From JBAXLO01 sp037134755 (GTDB lineage Bacteria; Bacteroidota; Bacteroidia; Bacteroidales; JACABE01), in contig JBAXLO010000053.1 in NCBI GenBank assembly GCA_037134755.1, forward strand, positions 1-23,395: a DNA stretch of 23,395 bases. The letters are read 5' to 3'. The position numbers were made by a program, and so were the translations under genes. The notes below the pieces were generated by a model. That model was not told the DNA's origin. It saw only the letters and a program-made list of their open reading frames with translations, and made no database searches. Shown piece after piece: positions 8,203 through 15,737 of this stretch. The stretch's first letter is position 1, and every line of letters starts with the position of its first letter.

Positions 8203-8790
8203 TTAAAATAACCAACCCAATCCAATGCCGTAAATAGTACCTGTTTGATTGTTAGAATAGATGTATTTTAACCCAAAATGAGGAACAATTGAAAGATTAG
8301 AAGTGAGCTTAATGTGTGATCTAATGCCCAAAGAAGCAGTTATAGTTGATCGGTCGTTGTTAAGAATGTTGTAATCAGCAGAAAAAGGATTGATGAACGG
8401 AGCTATCTCCAACCACTTACGTGGATAAGTATGAAAACTCACGCCTTCGGGGATGGCAAAAGTTGCTATTAATATAACCTCCCATGCATCATTAGCTGAC
8501 GTTGTATATTCATCTTCAGTATGTTTAGTAGCTTCAACAAGCCATGAAACCGTGCCGGGATAATGAGCATAGAATCTTCCATATTGGTTAGTTCCAAAAG
8601 TATATTGATAGTTCATACTAAAGTTCTTATTAAGAAAATACTCAACAAAGACCCCATAAGAAGTCAACGCCCCATTACTAAAGTGCGACACCTCAGAAAT
8701 ACCACTTATTCTGAGATCATTTGGACGCTGTGCTCTTGTAAAAGAGACTAAAACAATTAAAACAAATATGAGTAATACTTTATTTCTCAT
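8203..8790 (-). CDS. Small outer-membrane beta-barrel protein of unknown function
   Basis: The protein has 195 residues. A clear signal peptide (MRNKVLLIFVLIVLVSFTRA, cleavage before Q21) is followed by short alternating amphipathic strands, for example GVFVEYFLNKNFSMNYQYTF, SIVPHFGLKYIYS and a final GTIYGIGLGWLF. Ending in an aromatic residue with a beta-signal-like strand is typical of outer-membrane barrels. The size suggests about eight strands. There is no enzymatic motif and I do not recognise a named family. It lies second in the SDR-GT2-miaA operon, 15 bases after the SDR gene and 6 before the glycosyltransferase. A role in the envelope is all that can be inferred. Confidence 0.75.
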   Translation of the reverse strand: MRNKVLLIFVLIVLVSFTRAQRPNDLRISGISEVSHFSNGALTSYGVFVEYFLNKNFSMNYQYTFGTNQYGRFYAHYPGTVSWLVEATKHTEDEYTTSANDAWEVILIATFAIPEGVSFHTYPRKWLEIAPFINPFSADYNILNNDRSTITASLGIRSHIKLTSNLSIVPHFGLKYIYSNNQTGTIYGIGLGWLF

Positions 8791-8805
8791 ACCACTTTCA
8801 TTTAA

Positions 8806-9567
8806 TTATAGTTTTTTATAAAGCATACTAACACTAGCTTGCGCAGTTGGCACTACCATAACATCACTAATATTAACATGCGAAGGCACTGAACTGACAA
8901 AATACACAACATCAGCAATATCTTCACCTGTCAATGGTTCGTAACCTTTGTAAACGTTTTTTGCTTTCTCTTTGTCGCCTTTAAACCTAACTTCCGAGAA
9001 TTCAGTTTCCACAGCACCCGGTTCCACTAAAGAAACTCTGATGCCATATTGAAGTAAATCCATCCTCATACCTCTTGTAATTGAATCAACTGCAGCCTTT
9101 GTGCCACAATAAACATTACCATTAGCATAAGCCTCTCTGCCTGCAATAGATCCTATATTAATAATATGACCTTTTTCATTGGCTATCATCAATGGAACAA
9201 GATATCTGGTCATATAAAGCAGACCTTTGACATTGGTATCTATCATTTTATCCCAATCCTCATAAAGCCCCTCCTGAATCGGATTTAAACCGGAGGCTAA
9301 ACCTGCATTGTTAATTAAAACATCAATACTTTTCCATTCATTAGGCAATTCTTTCACACATTTTTTCACGGCAGCCCTGTCTCTTACGTCAAAACAGAGT
9401 GGAAGTACTTCTACTTTGTACTTTTTACGGATTGAATCAGCAAGATTTTCAAGTTTATCTTTACGCCTTCCGGTGATAATAATGTTAAAATTATAGTCAG
9501 CAAATTTCATCGCACAAGCTTCGCCAATCCCTGATGTAGCACCTGTTATAAACACTATTTTATTCAT
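8806..9567 (-). CDS. NADP-dependent short-chain dehydrogenase (YdfG-like SDR)
   Basis: A classical SDR of 253 residues, the normal length. The cofactor motif TGATSGIG is at 8-15. GRR at 33-35 suggests NADP(H) preference. NNAG is at 86-89 and the catalytic Ser140, Tyr153 and Lys157 (YCGTK) are in place. The closest pattern is the YdfG group, which oxidises L-allo-threonine, serine and 3-hydroxy acids; EPGAVETEFSEVRFKGD fits that group. The substrate is inferred from family resemblance only. It is the first gene of the leftward operon and is divergent from purL, with a -7-like box at 9602-9609. Confidence 0.9.
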   Translation of the reverse strand: MNKIVFITGATSGIGEACAMKFADYNFNIIITGRRKDKLENLADSIRKKYKVEVLPLCFDVRDRAAVKKCVKELPNEWKSIDVLINNAGLASGLNPIQEGLYEDWDKMIDTNVKGLLYMTRYLVPLMIANEKGHIINIGSIAGREAYANGNVYCGTKAAVDSITRGMRMDLLQYGIRVSLVEPGAVETEFSEVRFKGDKEKAKNVYKGYEPLTGEDIADVVYFVSSVPSHVNISDVMVVPTAQASVSMLYKKL

Positions 9568-9601
9568 TTGATATTAGATTTTGTTAGTATAAAATTTTAT
9601 T

Positions 9602-9609
9602 CAAAAGTA
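9602..9609 (-). promoter_or_regulatory. Putative Bacteroidota -7 box for the SDR operon
   Basis: The minus strand reads TACTTTTG, an exact match to TAnnTTTG, 35 bases upstream of the SDR start. No clear -33 TTTG lies at the usual distance. Confidence 0.5.
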
Positions 9610-9620
9610 AACATTTTTTT

Positions 9621-9638
9621 TCATTAATGAATATTCAT
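9621..9638. promoter_or_regulatory. Overlapping palindromes in the SDR/purL divergent region, possible operator
   Basis: TCATTAATGA (9621-9630) and ATGAATATTCAT (9627-9638) are each perfect palindromes and overlap. They sit between the two outward-facing -7-like boxes, where a regulator could affect both promoters. AT-rich DNA makes such palindromes fairly frequent. Confidence 0.3.
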
Positions 9639-9661
9639 GACAAAGATAAGCTTAATATTTG

Positions 9662-9669
9662 TAATTTTG
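9662..9669 (+). promoter_or_regulatory. purL: Putative Bacteroidota -7 box for purL
   Basis: TAATTTTG exactly matches TAnnTTTG and would place transcription start about 25 bases before the purL ATG. No convincing -33 element is visible. Confidence 0.5.
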
Positions 9670-9700
9670 TCGAAAATTTATTCATTTGTCAATTTAAATA

Positions 9701-11929
9701 ATGAGTACACAAAAAATAGTCACAGTTGACACCGCAAAAGAGATTGGATTACTGCCTGAGGAGTTCAATAAGATTAACGAAATATTAGAAAGAACGCCTA
9801 ATTACACAGAGTTAAGTATCTTCTCTGTGATGTGGTCGGAGCATGCATCCTATAAAAACTCAATCAAATGGTTGAAGACACTTCCTCGTTCGGGCAAGCA
9901 ATTAGTAGTTGATGCCGGTCAGGAAAACGCAGGCATGGTTGATGTTGGAGATGGAATAGCATGTGTGTTTAAGATAGAATCACACAACCATCCTTGTGCT
10001 GTTGAACCTTATCAAGGTGCAGCTACAGGTGTTGGAGGTATTAACCGTGACATCTTTACAATGGGAGCGCGTCCTATTGCACAGTTAAATTCGTTGCGTT
10101 TTGGTGATATCGATAAAGATCGTACCAAATGGTTATTAAAAGGAGTAGTCAAAGGAATCGGTGATTATGGCAATGCCTTTGGAGTTCCGGTAGTTGGTGG
10201 TGAGGTTAATTTTGATGATTGCTATTACTCCAATCCTTTAGTTAATGCTATGTCTGTTGGTTTGATGAAGACAAGTAATCTTGTTTCAGCAATATCCAAA
10301 GGAGTTGGTAATCCTGTTTATATCGTTGGTTCTTCAACAGGTAAAGATGGTATTCATGGAGCTACTTTCGCTTCTGCGGATATTACCGAAGATTCTGCTG
10401 ATGACATTCCTTCAATCCAGGTTGGAGATCCTTTTCAGGAAAAACTCTTACTTGAAGCTTCATTAGAAGTTATCAAAACAGGTGCTGTTGTTGGTATGCA
10501 GGATATGGGTGCAGCTGGTATTATCTGCTCTACTTCCGAAATGTCAGAGAAAGGTGGACATGGGATGAAGGTTTATCTTGATAAAGTTCCTTTGCGTCAG
10601 AAAAACATGGAGCCTTTCGAAATTCTTTTATCCGAATCACAGGAAAGGATGCTTATTGTTGTTGAAAAAGGGAAAGAGAAACTTATTGAAGATGTATTTG
10701 ATAAATGGGATTTAAATTGTGCTATCATCGGTGAAGTTACTGAAGGAGATAGGTTGCATTTCTATTTAAATAATGAACTTGTTGCTGATGTTCCTGCGCC
10801 ATATCTTGTACTTGGCGGTGGTGCTCCTGTTTACGACAGAGAATATACAGAGCCTGCTTATTATAAAAAGGCTAAAGAGTTTAAGATAGAATCAATCCCC
10901 GAAGAACAAGACTTAAAAGCTATTGCTTTGCATCTTGCTTCTCATCCAAGTATTGCTTCTAAAAGATGGGTAACTGAGCAATATGATACGATGGTTGGCA
11001 CTAAGAATATGAGTACCAATAAACCATCCGATGCTGCTATAGTTAATATCAAAGGAACTAACAGAGCTTTAGCAATCACTACTGATTGTATTTCACGCTA
11101 TGTATATGTTGATCCTGAAATAGGAACTGAGATTGCTGTATCGGAAGCTGCCAGAAATATTGCTTGTTCGGGTGGTAAACCATTAGCTATTACAAATTGC
11201 TTAAACTTTGGTAATCCTTATAATCCTGAAGTTTATTGGCAGTTTGTTGGAGCTATTAAAGGTATGGGAAATGCTTGTAAGAAATTCGACACTCCTGTTA
11301 CAGGTGGTAATGTAAGCTTTTATAATCAGGCACAGATAGGTAAAACAATAGAGCCTGTTTACCCCACTCCTACTATCGGGATGATTGGTTTGCTTGAAAA
11401 AGACACACGAATGACACTTGATTTCAAGAATAGAAATGATTTGATCTTCTTGATAGGCTCATCTAAAAATGATATTAATTCATCTGAATATCTTTATTCT
11501 TATCATAAGATCAAACTGTCACCTGCACCTTATTTTAATCTTGATGAAGAACATAGATTACAAGCTATACTATTAAAACTAATAAGTCATAAACTTATTG
11601 AATCAGCTCATGATGTATCTGATGGTGGTTTATTTATCACTTTGCTTGAGTCTGGTATGCCACGTGGTTTAGGTTTTGATATTATTACCGAAAGTGAAGT
11701 GCGTCAAGATGCTTTCTTATTTGGTGAAGCTCAGGGACGTGTTATTGTTTCTGTTGATTCGGCTAATGAAGAAACTTTTATTGATTTTATGATGTCAACT
11801 AAGTATCCTTTCTCAGTAATAGGCAAAGTTACAAAAGAAAATATAGTTATTGATGATGTTAAGTTTGCAAGTGTTGCCGATTTCACTACTATTTATAATA
11901 ATGTTATTGGTGATAAAATGAATGGCTAA
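9701..11929 (+). CDS. purL: Phosphoribosylformylglycinamidine synthase subunit PurL
   Basis: At 742 residues this is the small-type PurL, which converts FGAR to FGAM in purine synthesis with ATP and ammonia supplied by separate PurQ and PurS subunits. Visible motifs are WSEHASYK (45-52), the catalytic-loop ESHNHP (93-98), GAATGVGG (106-113), and a second half repeating the fold (TDCISRYVYVDPEIG, LAITNCLNFGNP, VTGGNVSFYN, AHDVSDGGL). Large fused PurL proteins exceed 1200 residues, so purQ and purS must lie elsewhere; neither is in this window. The gene is monocistronic: 1.35 kb of repeat-rich DNA follows. The ATG at 9701 is preceded by a -7-like box. Codon use appears ordinary for the window. 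Confidence 0.96.
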   Translation: MSTQKIVTVDTAKEIGLLPEEFNKINEILERTPNYTELSIFSVMWSEHASYKNSIKWLKTLPRSGKQLVVDAGQENAGMVDVGDGIACVFKIESHNHPCAVEPYQGAATGVGGINRDIFTMGARPIAQLNSLRFGDIDKDRTKWLLKGVVKGIGDYGNAFGVPVVGGEVNFDDCYYSNPLVNAMSVGLMKTSNLVSAISKGVGNPVYIVGSSTGKDGIHGATFASADITEDSADDIPSIQVGDPFQEKLLLEASLEVIKTGAVVGMQDMGAAGIICSTSEMSEKGGHGMKVYLDKVPLRQKNMEPFEILLSESQERMLIVVEKGKEKLIEDVFDKWDLNCAIIGEVTEGDRLHFYLNNELVADVPAPYLVLGGGAPVYDREYTEPAYYKKAKEFKIESIPEEQDLKAIALHLASHPSIASKRWVTEQYDTMVGTKNMSTNKPSDAAIVNIKGTNRALAITTDCISRYVYVDPEIGTEIAVSEAARNIACSGGKPLAITNCLNFGNPYNPEVYWQFVGAIKGMGNACKKFDTPVTGGNVSFYNQAQIGKTIEPVYPTPTIGMIGLLEKDTRMTLDFKNRNDLIFLIGSSKNDINSSEYLYSYHKIKLSPAPYFNLDEEHRLQAILLKLISHKLIESAHDVSDGGLFITLLESGMPRGLGFDIITESEVRQDAFLFGEAQGRVIVSVDSANEETFIDFMMSTKYPFSVIGKVTKENIVIDDVKFASVADFTTIYNNVIGDKMNG

Positions 11930-11950
11930 GAAAAGTTAAGTACTACTATT

Positions 11951-11996
11951 AATCGTCATTGCTACGTCGCTTTAGGCTTCACAAGCAATGACGATT
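11951..11996 (+). repeat. REP-like hairpin after purL, possibly acting as terminator
   Basis: The perfect 13-bp arms AATCGTCATTGCT (11951-11963) and AGCAATGACGATT (11984-11996) enclose a 20-base loop. A T-rich stretch (TCTTTTAT) follows. The stem sequence is of the same type as the element inside the glycosyltransferase gene (GTCATTGC...GCAATGAC). Lying 22 bases after the purL stop, it could end purL transcription. Confidence 0.7.
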
Positions 11997-12037
11997 TCTT
12001 TTATAATGTTTCTTTTATTAATAACTTTCTGCGGATT

Positions 12038-12208
12038 TTAACCCAGATTACGCATTAAGATATTAAAATGTCATTACAAATATCAAGATGCCAATTAAAT
12101 AACCAATATTATTCTCTAATGCTACGCATTAGAAAATAAATGCATTAAATGATTGATTATATTTAAAATATATATGAAATTTATTCTAATGCGTAATTTG
12201 GGTTTAAG
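12038..12208. repeat. 171-bp element with inverted ends, MITE-like
   Basis: The left arm at 12038-12059 (TTAACCCAGATTACGCATTA) is matched in inverse by the right arm at 12186-12208 (CTAATGCGTAATTTGGGTTT), sharing an 11-base identity plus TGGGTT. A third copy of the core sits in the centre as a perfect hairpin, CTAATGC-TAC-GCATTAG, at 12116-12132. No reading frame is inside. The layout resembles a small non-autonomous mobile or folded repeat. Confidence 0.6.
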
Positions 12209-12242
12209 TAAGATAAAAAAGAGAAGAATTAAGATTTGTTTT

Positions 12243-12259
12243 TTCCCCCTTTCGGGGAA
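12243..12259. other. Short GC-rich hairpin of uncertain role
   Basis: TTCCCC / GGGGAA arms of 6 bp enclose a 5-base loop. Neither strand has a T-run after the stem, so it is not called a terminator. Confidence 0.35.
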
Positions 12260-12417
12260 GCTATAGTATTAACCGAATAATAAATAAATATTCGTCCTGT
12301 TAATATTAGAGCATTCTTCTTACTATTAATCTTATAAATAAATATAAACTACTGAAGATATTAACAATATAGAGTTAAATATATTTACTTAGTATTTAAA
12401 AAAGTAGAATTATGGGC

Positions 12418-12918
12418 TTCCGAACGTTCGGAATGCCACTGTGACAAAAAAAAATGGGCAAAGTAACGTTCGGAAGCCCTTCATTGAAAAAAAAATGGAC
12501 TAACCAACGTTCGGAAGCTCATCATTTTTTGACGTGGTGGGCTAACCAACGTTCGGAAGTCCATCTGTGAAAAAAAAATGTACTAACCAACGTTCGGAAG
12601 TCCATTTTTTTTTGACGTGGTCAGTAAAGTAACGTTCGGAAACCCTTCATTAGAAAAAAAATGGGCAAAGTAATGTTCGGAAGTCCTTCATTTTAAAAAA
12701 AACGGGCAAACCAATGTTCGGAAGTTCTTCATTGGAAAAAAAATGGGCAAACCAATGTTCGGAAGTCCTTCATTGGAAAAAAAACGAGCAAAGTAATGTT
12801 CGGAAGCCCTTCATTTTTTAAAAAACGGGCAAACCAATGTTCGGAAGCCCTTCATTGAAAAAAAAATGGGCAAAGTAATGTTCGGAAGTCCTTCATTGGA
12901 AAAAAAACGGGCAAAGTA
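12418..12918. repeat. Tandem array: 12 units of 41-42 bp with GTTCGGAA core and A-tracts
   Basis: The core starts at 12424, 12466, 12507, 12549, 12590, 12632, 12673, 12714, 12755, 12796, 12837 and 12878. GTTCGGAA is identical in all 12. Units 1-6 read ACGTTCGGAA and alternate 42/41 bp; units 7-12 read ATGTTCGGAA and are all 41 bp. Most units carry an A-tract of seven to nine. Units 3 and 5 carry a T-tract followed by GACGTGGT, and units 8 and 11 are mixed. The array opens with a perfect 16-bp palindrome, TTCCGAACGTTCGGAA (12418-12433). A thirteenth unit is cut off at 12919. There is no reading frame, and no unique spacers as CRISPR would require. Confidence 0.92.
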
Positions 12919-12933
12919 ACTTTTTTAAGTGCA

Positions 12934-13243
12934 TTATTATAAGCACATAGCATTTTCGAAGATATTTCAAGGTATTTATTATAGTAGGATAAAATTAAAG
13001 AAGTTTGAAGATCGATTAATTAAAAACAAGAAAATGAATAGCTTTTATAATTAATAAGTTTATTGAAAAGAGTTTGATAATTAAATTTAATGATGTTGAA
13101 TTCTTTTGTATCATACTCTTTATTCAATAATAATAATCTTTATAATAAGTATTATATTGTGTTAAGCAACATATTATCTATAAATTCGTATTATATTTAT
13201 GTTAATACATAATAAATTTACCTTTAAATAGGATAAAATGTAG
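12934..13243. other. AT-rich stretch between the 41-bp array and glsA
   Basis: I see no gene, strong hairpin or repeat. It presumably holds upstream promoter DNA of the glsA operon. Confidence 0.5.
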
Positions 13244-13251
13244 TATTTTTG
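13244..13251 (+). promoter_or_regulatory. Putative -7 box for the glsA-glsB-engB operon
   Basis: TATTTTTG matches TAnnTTTG and lies 30 bases before the ATG at 13282. It overlaps an upstream in-frame TTG (13249), which argues against that TTG as the start. No -33 TTTG is evident (TTTA at 13217-13220). Confidence 0.5.
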
Positions 13252-13281
13252 TATAGAATTTTGAACAACGGAATTAACGAA

Positions 13282-14163
13282 ATGGACACAGCTATAAATC
13301 AACAACAGACAATTGAAATAAGTGAGAACTTTATTGATCTTGAAAAGATAATTTCAGGAAAGAGTCCTCGTTTGTTAAAAGTAATTCCTACGTTTATTCT
13401 TTCTTATATTAAGAATATAATACACTTAAAGGAATTAAATGCTGCCATTTATAGAAACCGTAATGTAATTGGGATTGATTTTGCCACCGAGATATTAAAA
13501 GAGTTTGGTGTTAAGATAAATGTTTTTGGTATTGAGAATATTCCTTTAACTGGGAGATATATTGTCGCATCTAATCATCCTTTAGGAGGTATGGATGGCA
13601 TGGCACTTATTTCAAGAATAGGAGCAGTTCGCCCTGATATTATGTTTCCGGTCAATGATTTGCTGATGAATCTTCCTCAATTAAAACCTATCTTTATTCC
13701 AATAAATAAACATGGTAAAAATACTGATAATATAAAGATATTAGAAGAAACTTTTGCCTCTGATGTCATGATTTTATACTTTCCTGCCGGACTTTGTTCG
13801 CGTAAGCAGAAAAAAGGAATTATAAAAGATATGGATTGGAAGAAAACTTTTATAACTAAATCAAAAAGGTATCAGCGTGATGTTATCCCTGTTTATATAG
13901 ATGGGAAAAATACTAATTTCTTTTATAATTTATCAAAGATAAGAAAGAATTTAGGCATTAAAGCTAATATAGAAATGCTATACCTTGTTGATGAAATGTA
14001 TAAACAAAAAGATAAAACTATAAATATTATAATAGGAAAACCGATTACTTATCTTACCTTTGACAAAAAATTCAGCGACCAAGAATGGGCTGAAAAAATG
14101 AAAGAAAAAGTGTATAAAATGAGTATTGAATCCGTAGGTAAAGATATGAATCTATTGGATTAA
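13282..14163 (+). CDS. glsA: Lysophospholipid-type O-acyltransferase, GlsA-like (glycine lipid synthesis)
   Basis: A 293-residue protein from the ATG at 13282. An in-frame TTG at 13249 overlaps the -7-like box and is rejected. The acyltransferase motif SNHPLGGMDG has N98, H99 and D105, so the His-Asp pair is spaced HX5D rather than the common HX4D. FPAGLCSRK further on replaces the usual EGTRS block. This pattern occurs in Bacteroidota acyltransferases that esterify the hydroxyl of N-acyl-3-hydroxyacyl glycine. The downstream gene is an OlsB-like N-acyltransferase, reproducing the GlsB/GlsA pair described in Bacteroides thetaiotaomicron for glycine lipids. The likely product is a diacylated amino-acid lipid in the envelope. 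The amino acid (glycine versus ornithine or serine) is inferred from phylum. Confidence 0.8.
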   Translation: MDTAINQQQTIEISENFIDLEKIISGKSPRLLKVIPTFILSYIKNIIHLKELNAAIYRNRNVIGIDFATEILKEFGVKINVFGIENIPLTGRYIVASNHPLGGMDGMALISRIGAVRPDIMFPVNDLLMNLPQLKPIFIPINKHGKNTDNIKILEETFASDVMILYFPAGLCSRKQKKGIIKDMDWKKTFITKSKRYQRDVIPVYIDGKNTNFFYNLSKIRKNLGIKANIEMLYLVDEMYKQKDKTINIIIGKPITYLTFDKKFSDQEWAEKMKEKVYKMSIESVGKDMNLLD

Positions 14164-14198
14164 AGTATCTAAAACAAAGAAATGTAAACATTTTAAAT

Positions 14199-15128
14199 AT
14201 GAAAAACATAATTGCACCTATTGAAAGAAAAATATTAGAAACCGAACTAACAGAAGAGAAGTTTCTGAGGAAAACTAATTATGGTAATAGAGATATTTAT
14301 ATCATAACTCATCAAAATTCTCCTAACTTAATGCTTGAAATAGGAAGATTAAGAGAGTTAAGTTTCAGAGATGCTGGTGGTGGCACTGGTCATGAAGTAG
14401 ATATTGATGAGTACGATACTGATGAAAATCCTTATAAACAATTATTGGTTTGGGATGCTGAGGAACAAGAAATTGTTGGAGGTTATCGTTTTATTGATGG
14501 TGTAAACATCAGACAAGATGTGAAGGGAAACCCAATTAGTGCTACTTCGGAGCTGTTTCATTTCTCTAAGAAGTTTATTAAAGAATATTTACCATATACA
14601 ATAGAGTTGGGTCGTTCGTTTGTGCAGCCAAATTATCAGCCTACTTACAATATCCGTAAAGGTATATTCTCTTTGGATAATCTTTGGGATGGTCTGGGTG
14701 CAATAACATTAGAAAATCCTGATATTAAATATTTCTTTGGTAAGATTACAATGTATCCCAGGTTTAATATTACTGCAAGAGATATGATTTTGTTCTTTTT
14801 AAAGAAGTATTTTGATGACAAGGATAAATTAGTAACTCCGCATACTTCCGTTAATATTGTTACTGATATCGAAGAGTTGGAAAGCACATTTTCAGGGATT
14901 AATTATGATGAAGATTATCGTATTTTAATGAAAAATGTAAGACGCTTTAATGAAAGTATACCACCATTAGTTAATGCTTATATGAATTTATCTTCTACTA
15001 TGAAGACTTTTGGTACTGCTATTAATCATCACTTTGGCGAAGTAGAAGAAACCGGCATTTTGGTAACTATTAATGATATATACGATATTAAGAAACATCG
15101 TCATATAGCTACATATCACAAAAAATAA
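14199..15128 (+). CDS. glsB: GNAT-fold N-acyltransferase, GlsB/OlsB-like
   Basis: A 309-residue protein starting 35 bases after glsA. IGRLRELSFRDAGGGTG (48-64), LLVWDAEEQEIVGGYRFI and YTIELGRSFVQPNYQ are typical of the OlsB-like branch of GNAT acyltransferases. These transfer a 3-hydroxyacyl group from acyl-ACP to the amine of an amino acid. In Bacteroides, GlsB makes N-acyl-3-hydroxy glycine (commendamide), which GlsA then O-acylates. Some Bacteroidota fuse the two domains; here they are separate genes in the order O-acyltransferase, N-acyltransferase. There is no signal peptide or transmembrane helix, so it should act at the cytoplasmic face. The assignment as glycine rather than ornithine lipid synthesis rests on the phylum. 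Confidence 0.82.
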   Translation: MKNIIAPIERKILETELTEEKFLRKTNYGNRDIYIITHQNSPNLMLEIGRLRELSFRDAGGGTGHEVDIDEYDTDENPYKQLLVWDAEEQEIVGGYRFIDGVNIRQDVKGNPISATSELFHFSKKFIKEYLPYTIELGRSFVQPNYQPTYNIRKGIFSLDNLWDGLGAITLENPDIKYFFGKITMYPRFNITARDMILFFLKKYFDDKDKLVTPHTSVNIVTDIEELESTFSGINYDEDYRILMKNVRRFNESIPPLVNAYMNLSSTMKTFGTAINHHFGEVEETGILVTINDIYDIKKHRHIATYHKK

Positions 15129-15134
15129 TAAAAA

Positions 15135-15731
15135 ATGCTCCTAGTAAAAGAAGCGAAATTTTTATGTAGTAGTCCATATTTAAAGAAATGTCCCCCTCCT
15201 ACACTTCCCGAGTTTGCGTTTATTGGAAGATCAAATGTTGGGAAGTCTTCTTTAATTAATATGTTGGTTGGGAAGAAAGACTTAGCCAAAACTTCATCTA
15301 CACCCGGTAAAACACAGCTGATAAATCATTTTATTGTAAACGATGAATGGTTTATAGTAGATTTGCCTGGTTATGGTTATGCCAAGACTTCAAAGAAAAA
15401 CAGAGAGAAATGGCCTGAAATGATTGAGACATTTCTGTCGAAAAGAGATACTTTAGTTTCTACTTTTGTGTTGATTGATTCTAGAATTGAGCCACAGAAA
15501 ATAGATGTTGAGTTTATTGAATGGTTTGGAATGAATGATTTGCCTTTTGTAATTGTCTTTACAAAGACAGATAAGATTAATCAACGGGAACTGGCTACAA
15601 ATATTAATGCTTATAAAGAATTCCTTTTGGAGAAATGGGAGGAACTTCCATTAATGATTTCAACTTCCTCCAAATCAGAGAAGGGTAAAGAAGATATATT
15701 AGAGTATATTCAAAAGAATTATAAGCTTTAA
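15135..15731 (+). CDS. engB: Ribosome biogenesis GTPase EngB/YsxC
   Basis: A 198-residue TRAFAC GTPase of normal length. G1 is GRSNVGKSS at 31-39, G2 lies in SSTPGKT (54-60), G3 is DLPG at 76-79 (DLPGYGYAK, the EngB signature), G4 is TKTD and G5 is STSSKSEKG. EngB binds late 50S assembly intermediates and is usually essential. It starts 6 bases after glsB and ends 6 before the ABC gene, so it is co-transcribed with lipid genes. The grouping may simply reflect shared growth-linked expression. The ATG at 15135 is the only plausible start. Confidence 0.96.
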   Translation: MLLVKEAKFLCSSPYLKKCPPPTLPEFAFIGRSNVGKSSLINMLVGKKDLAKTSSTPGKTQLINHFIVNDEWFIVDLPGYGYAKTSKKNREKWPEMIETFLSKRDTLVSTFVLIDSRIEPQKIDVEFIEWFGMNDLPFVIVFTKTDKINQRELATNINAYKEFLLEKWEELPLMISTSSKSEKGKEDILEYIQKNYKL

Positions 15732-15737
15732 AACACA

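Noticed and set aside
12243..12259. Intrinsic terminator
   Set aside because: The stem is not followed by T on either strand; the T-run precedes it on the plus strand.
12418..12918. CRISPR array
   Set aside because: The whole 41-bp unit repeats, with no unique spacers, only 8 bases are strictly conserved, and no cas gene is present.
13249..13281. TTG start for the glsA-like gene
   Set aside because: It overlaps the -7-like box and adds 11 residues of no family character. An ATG follows at 13282.
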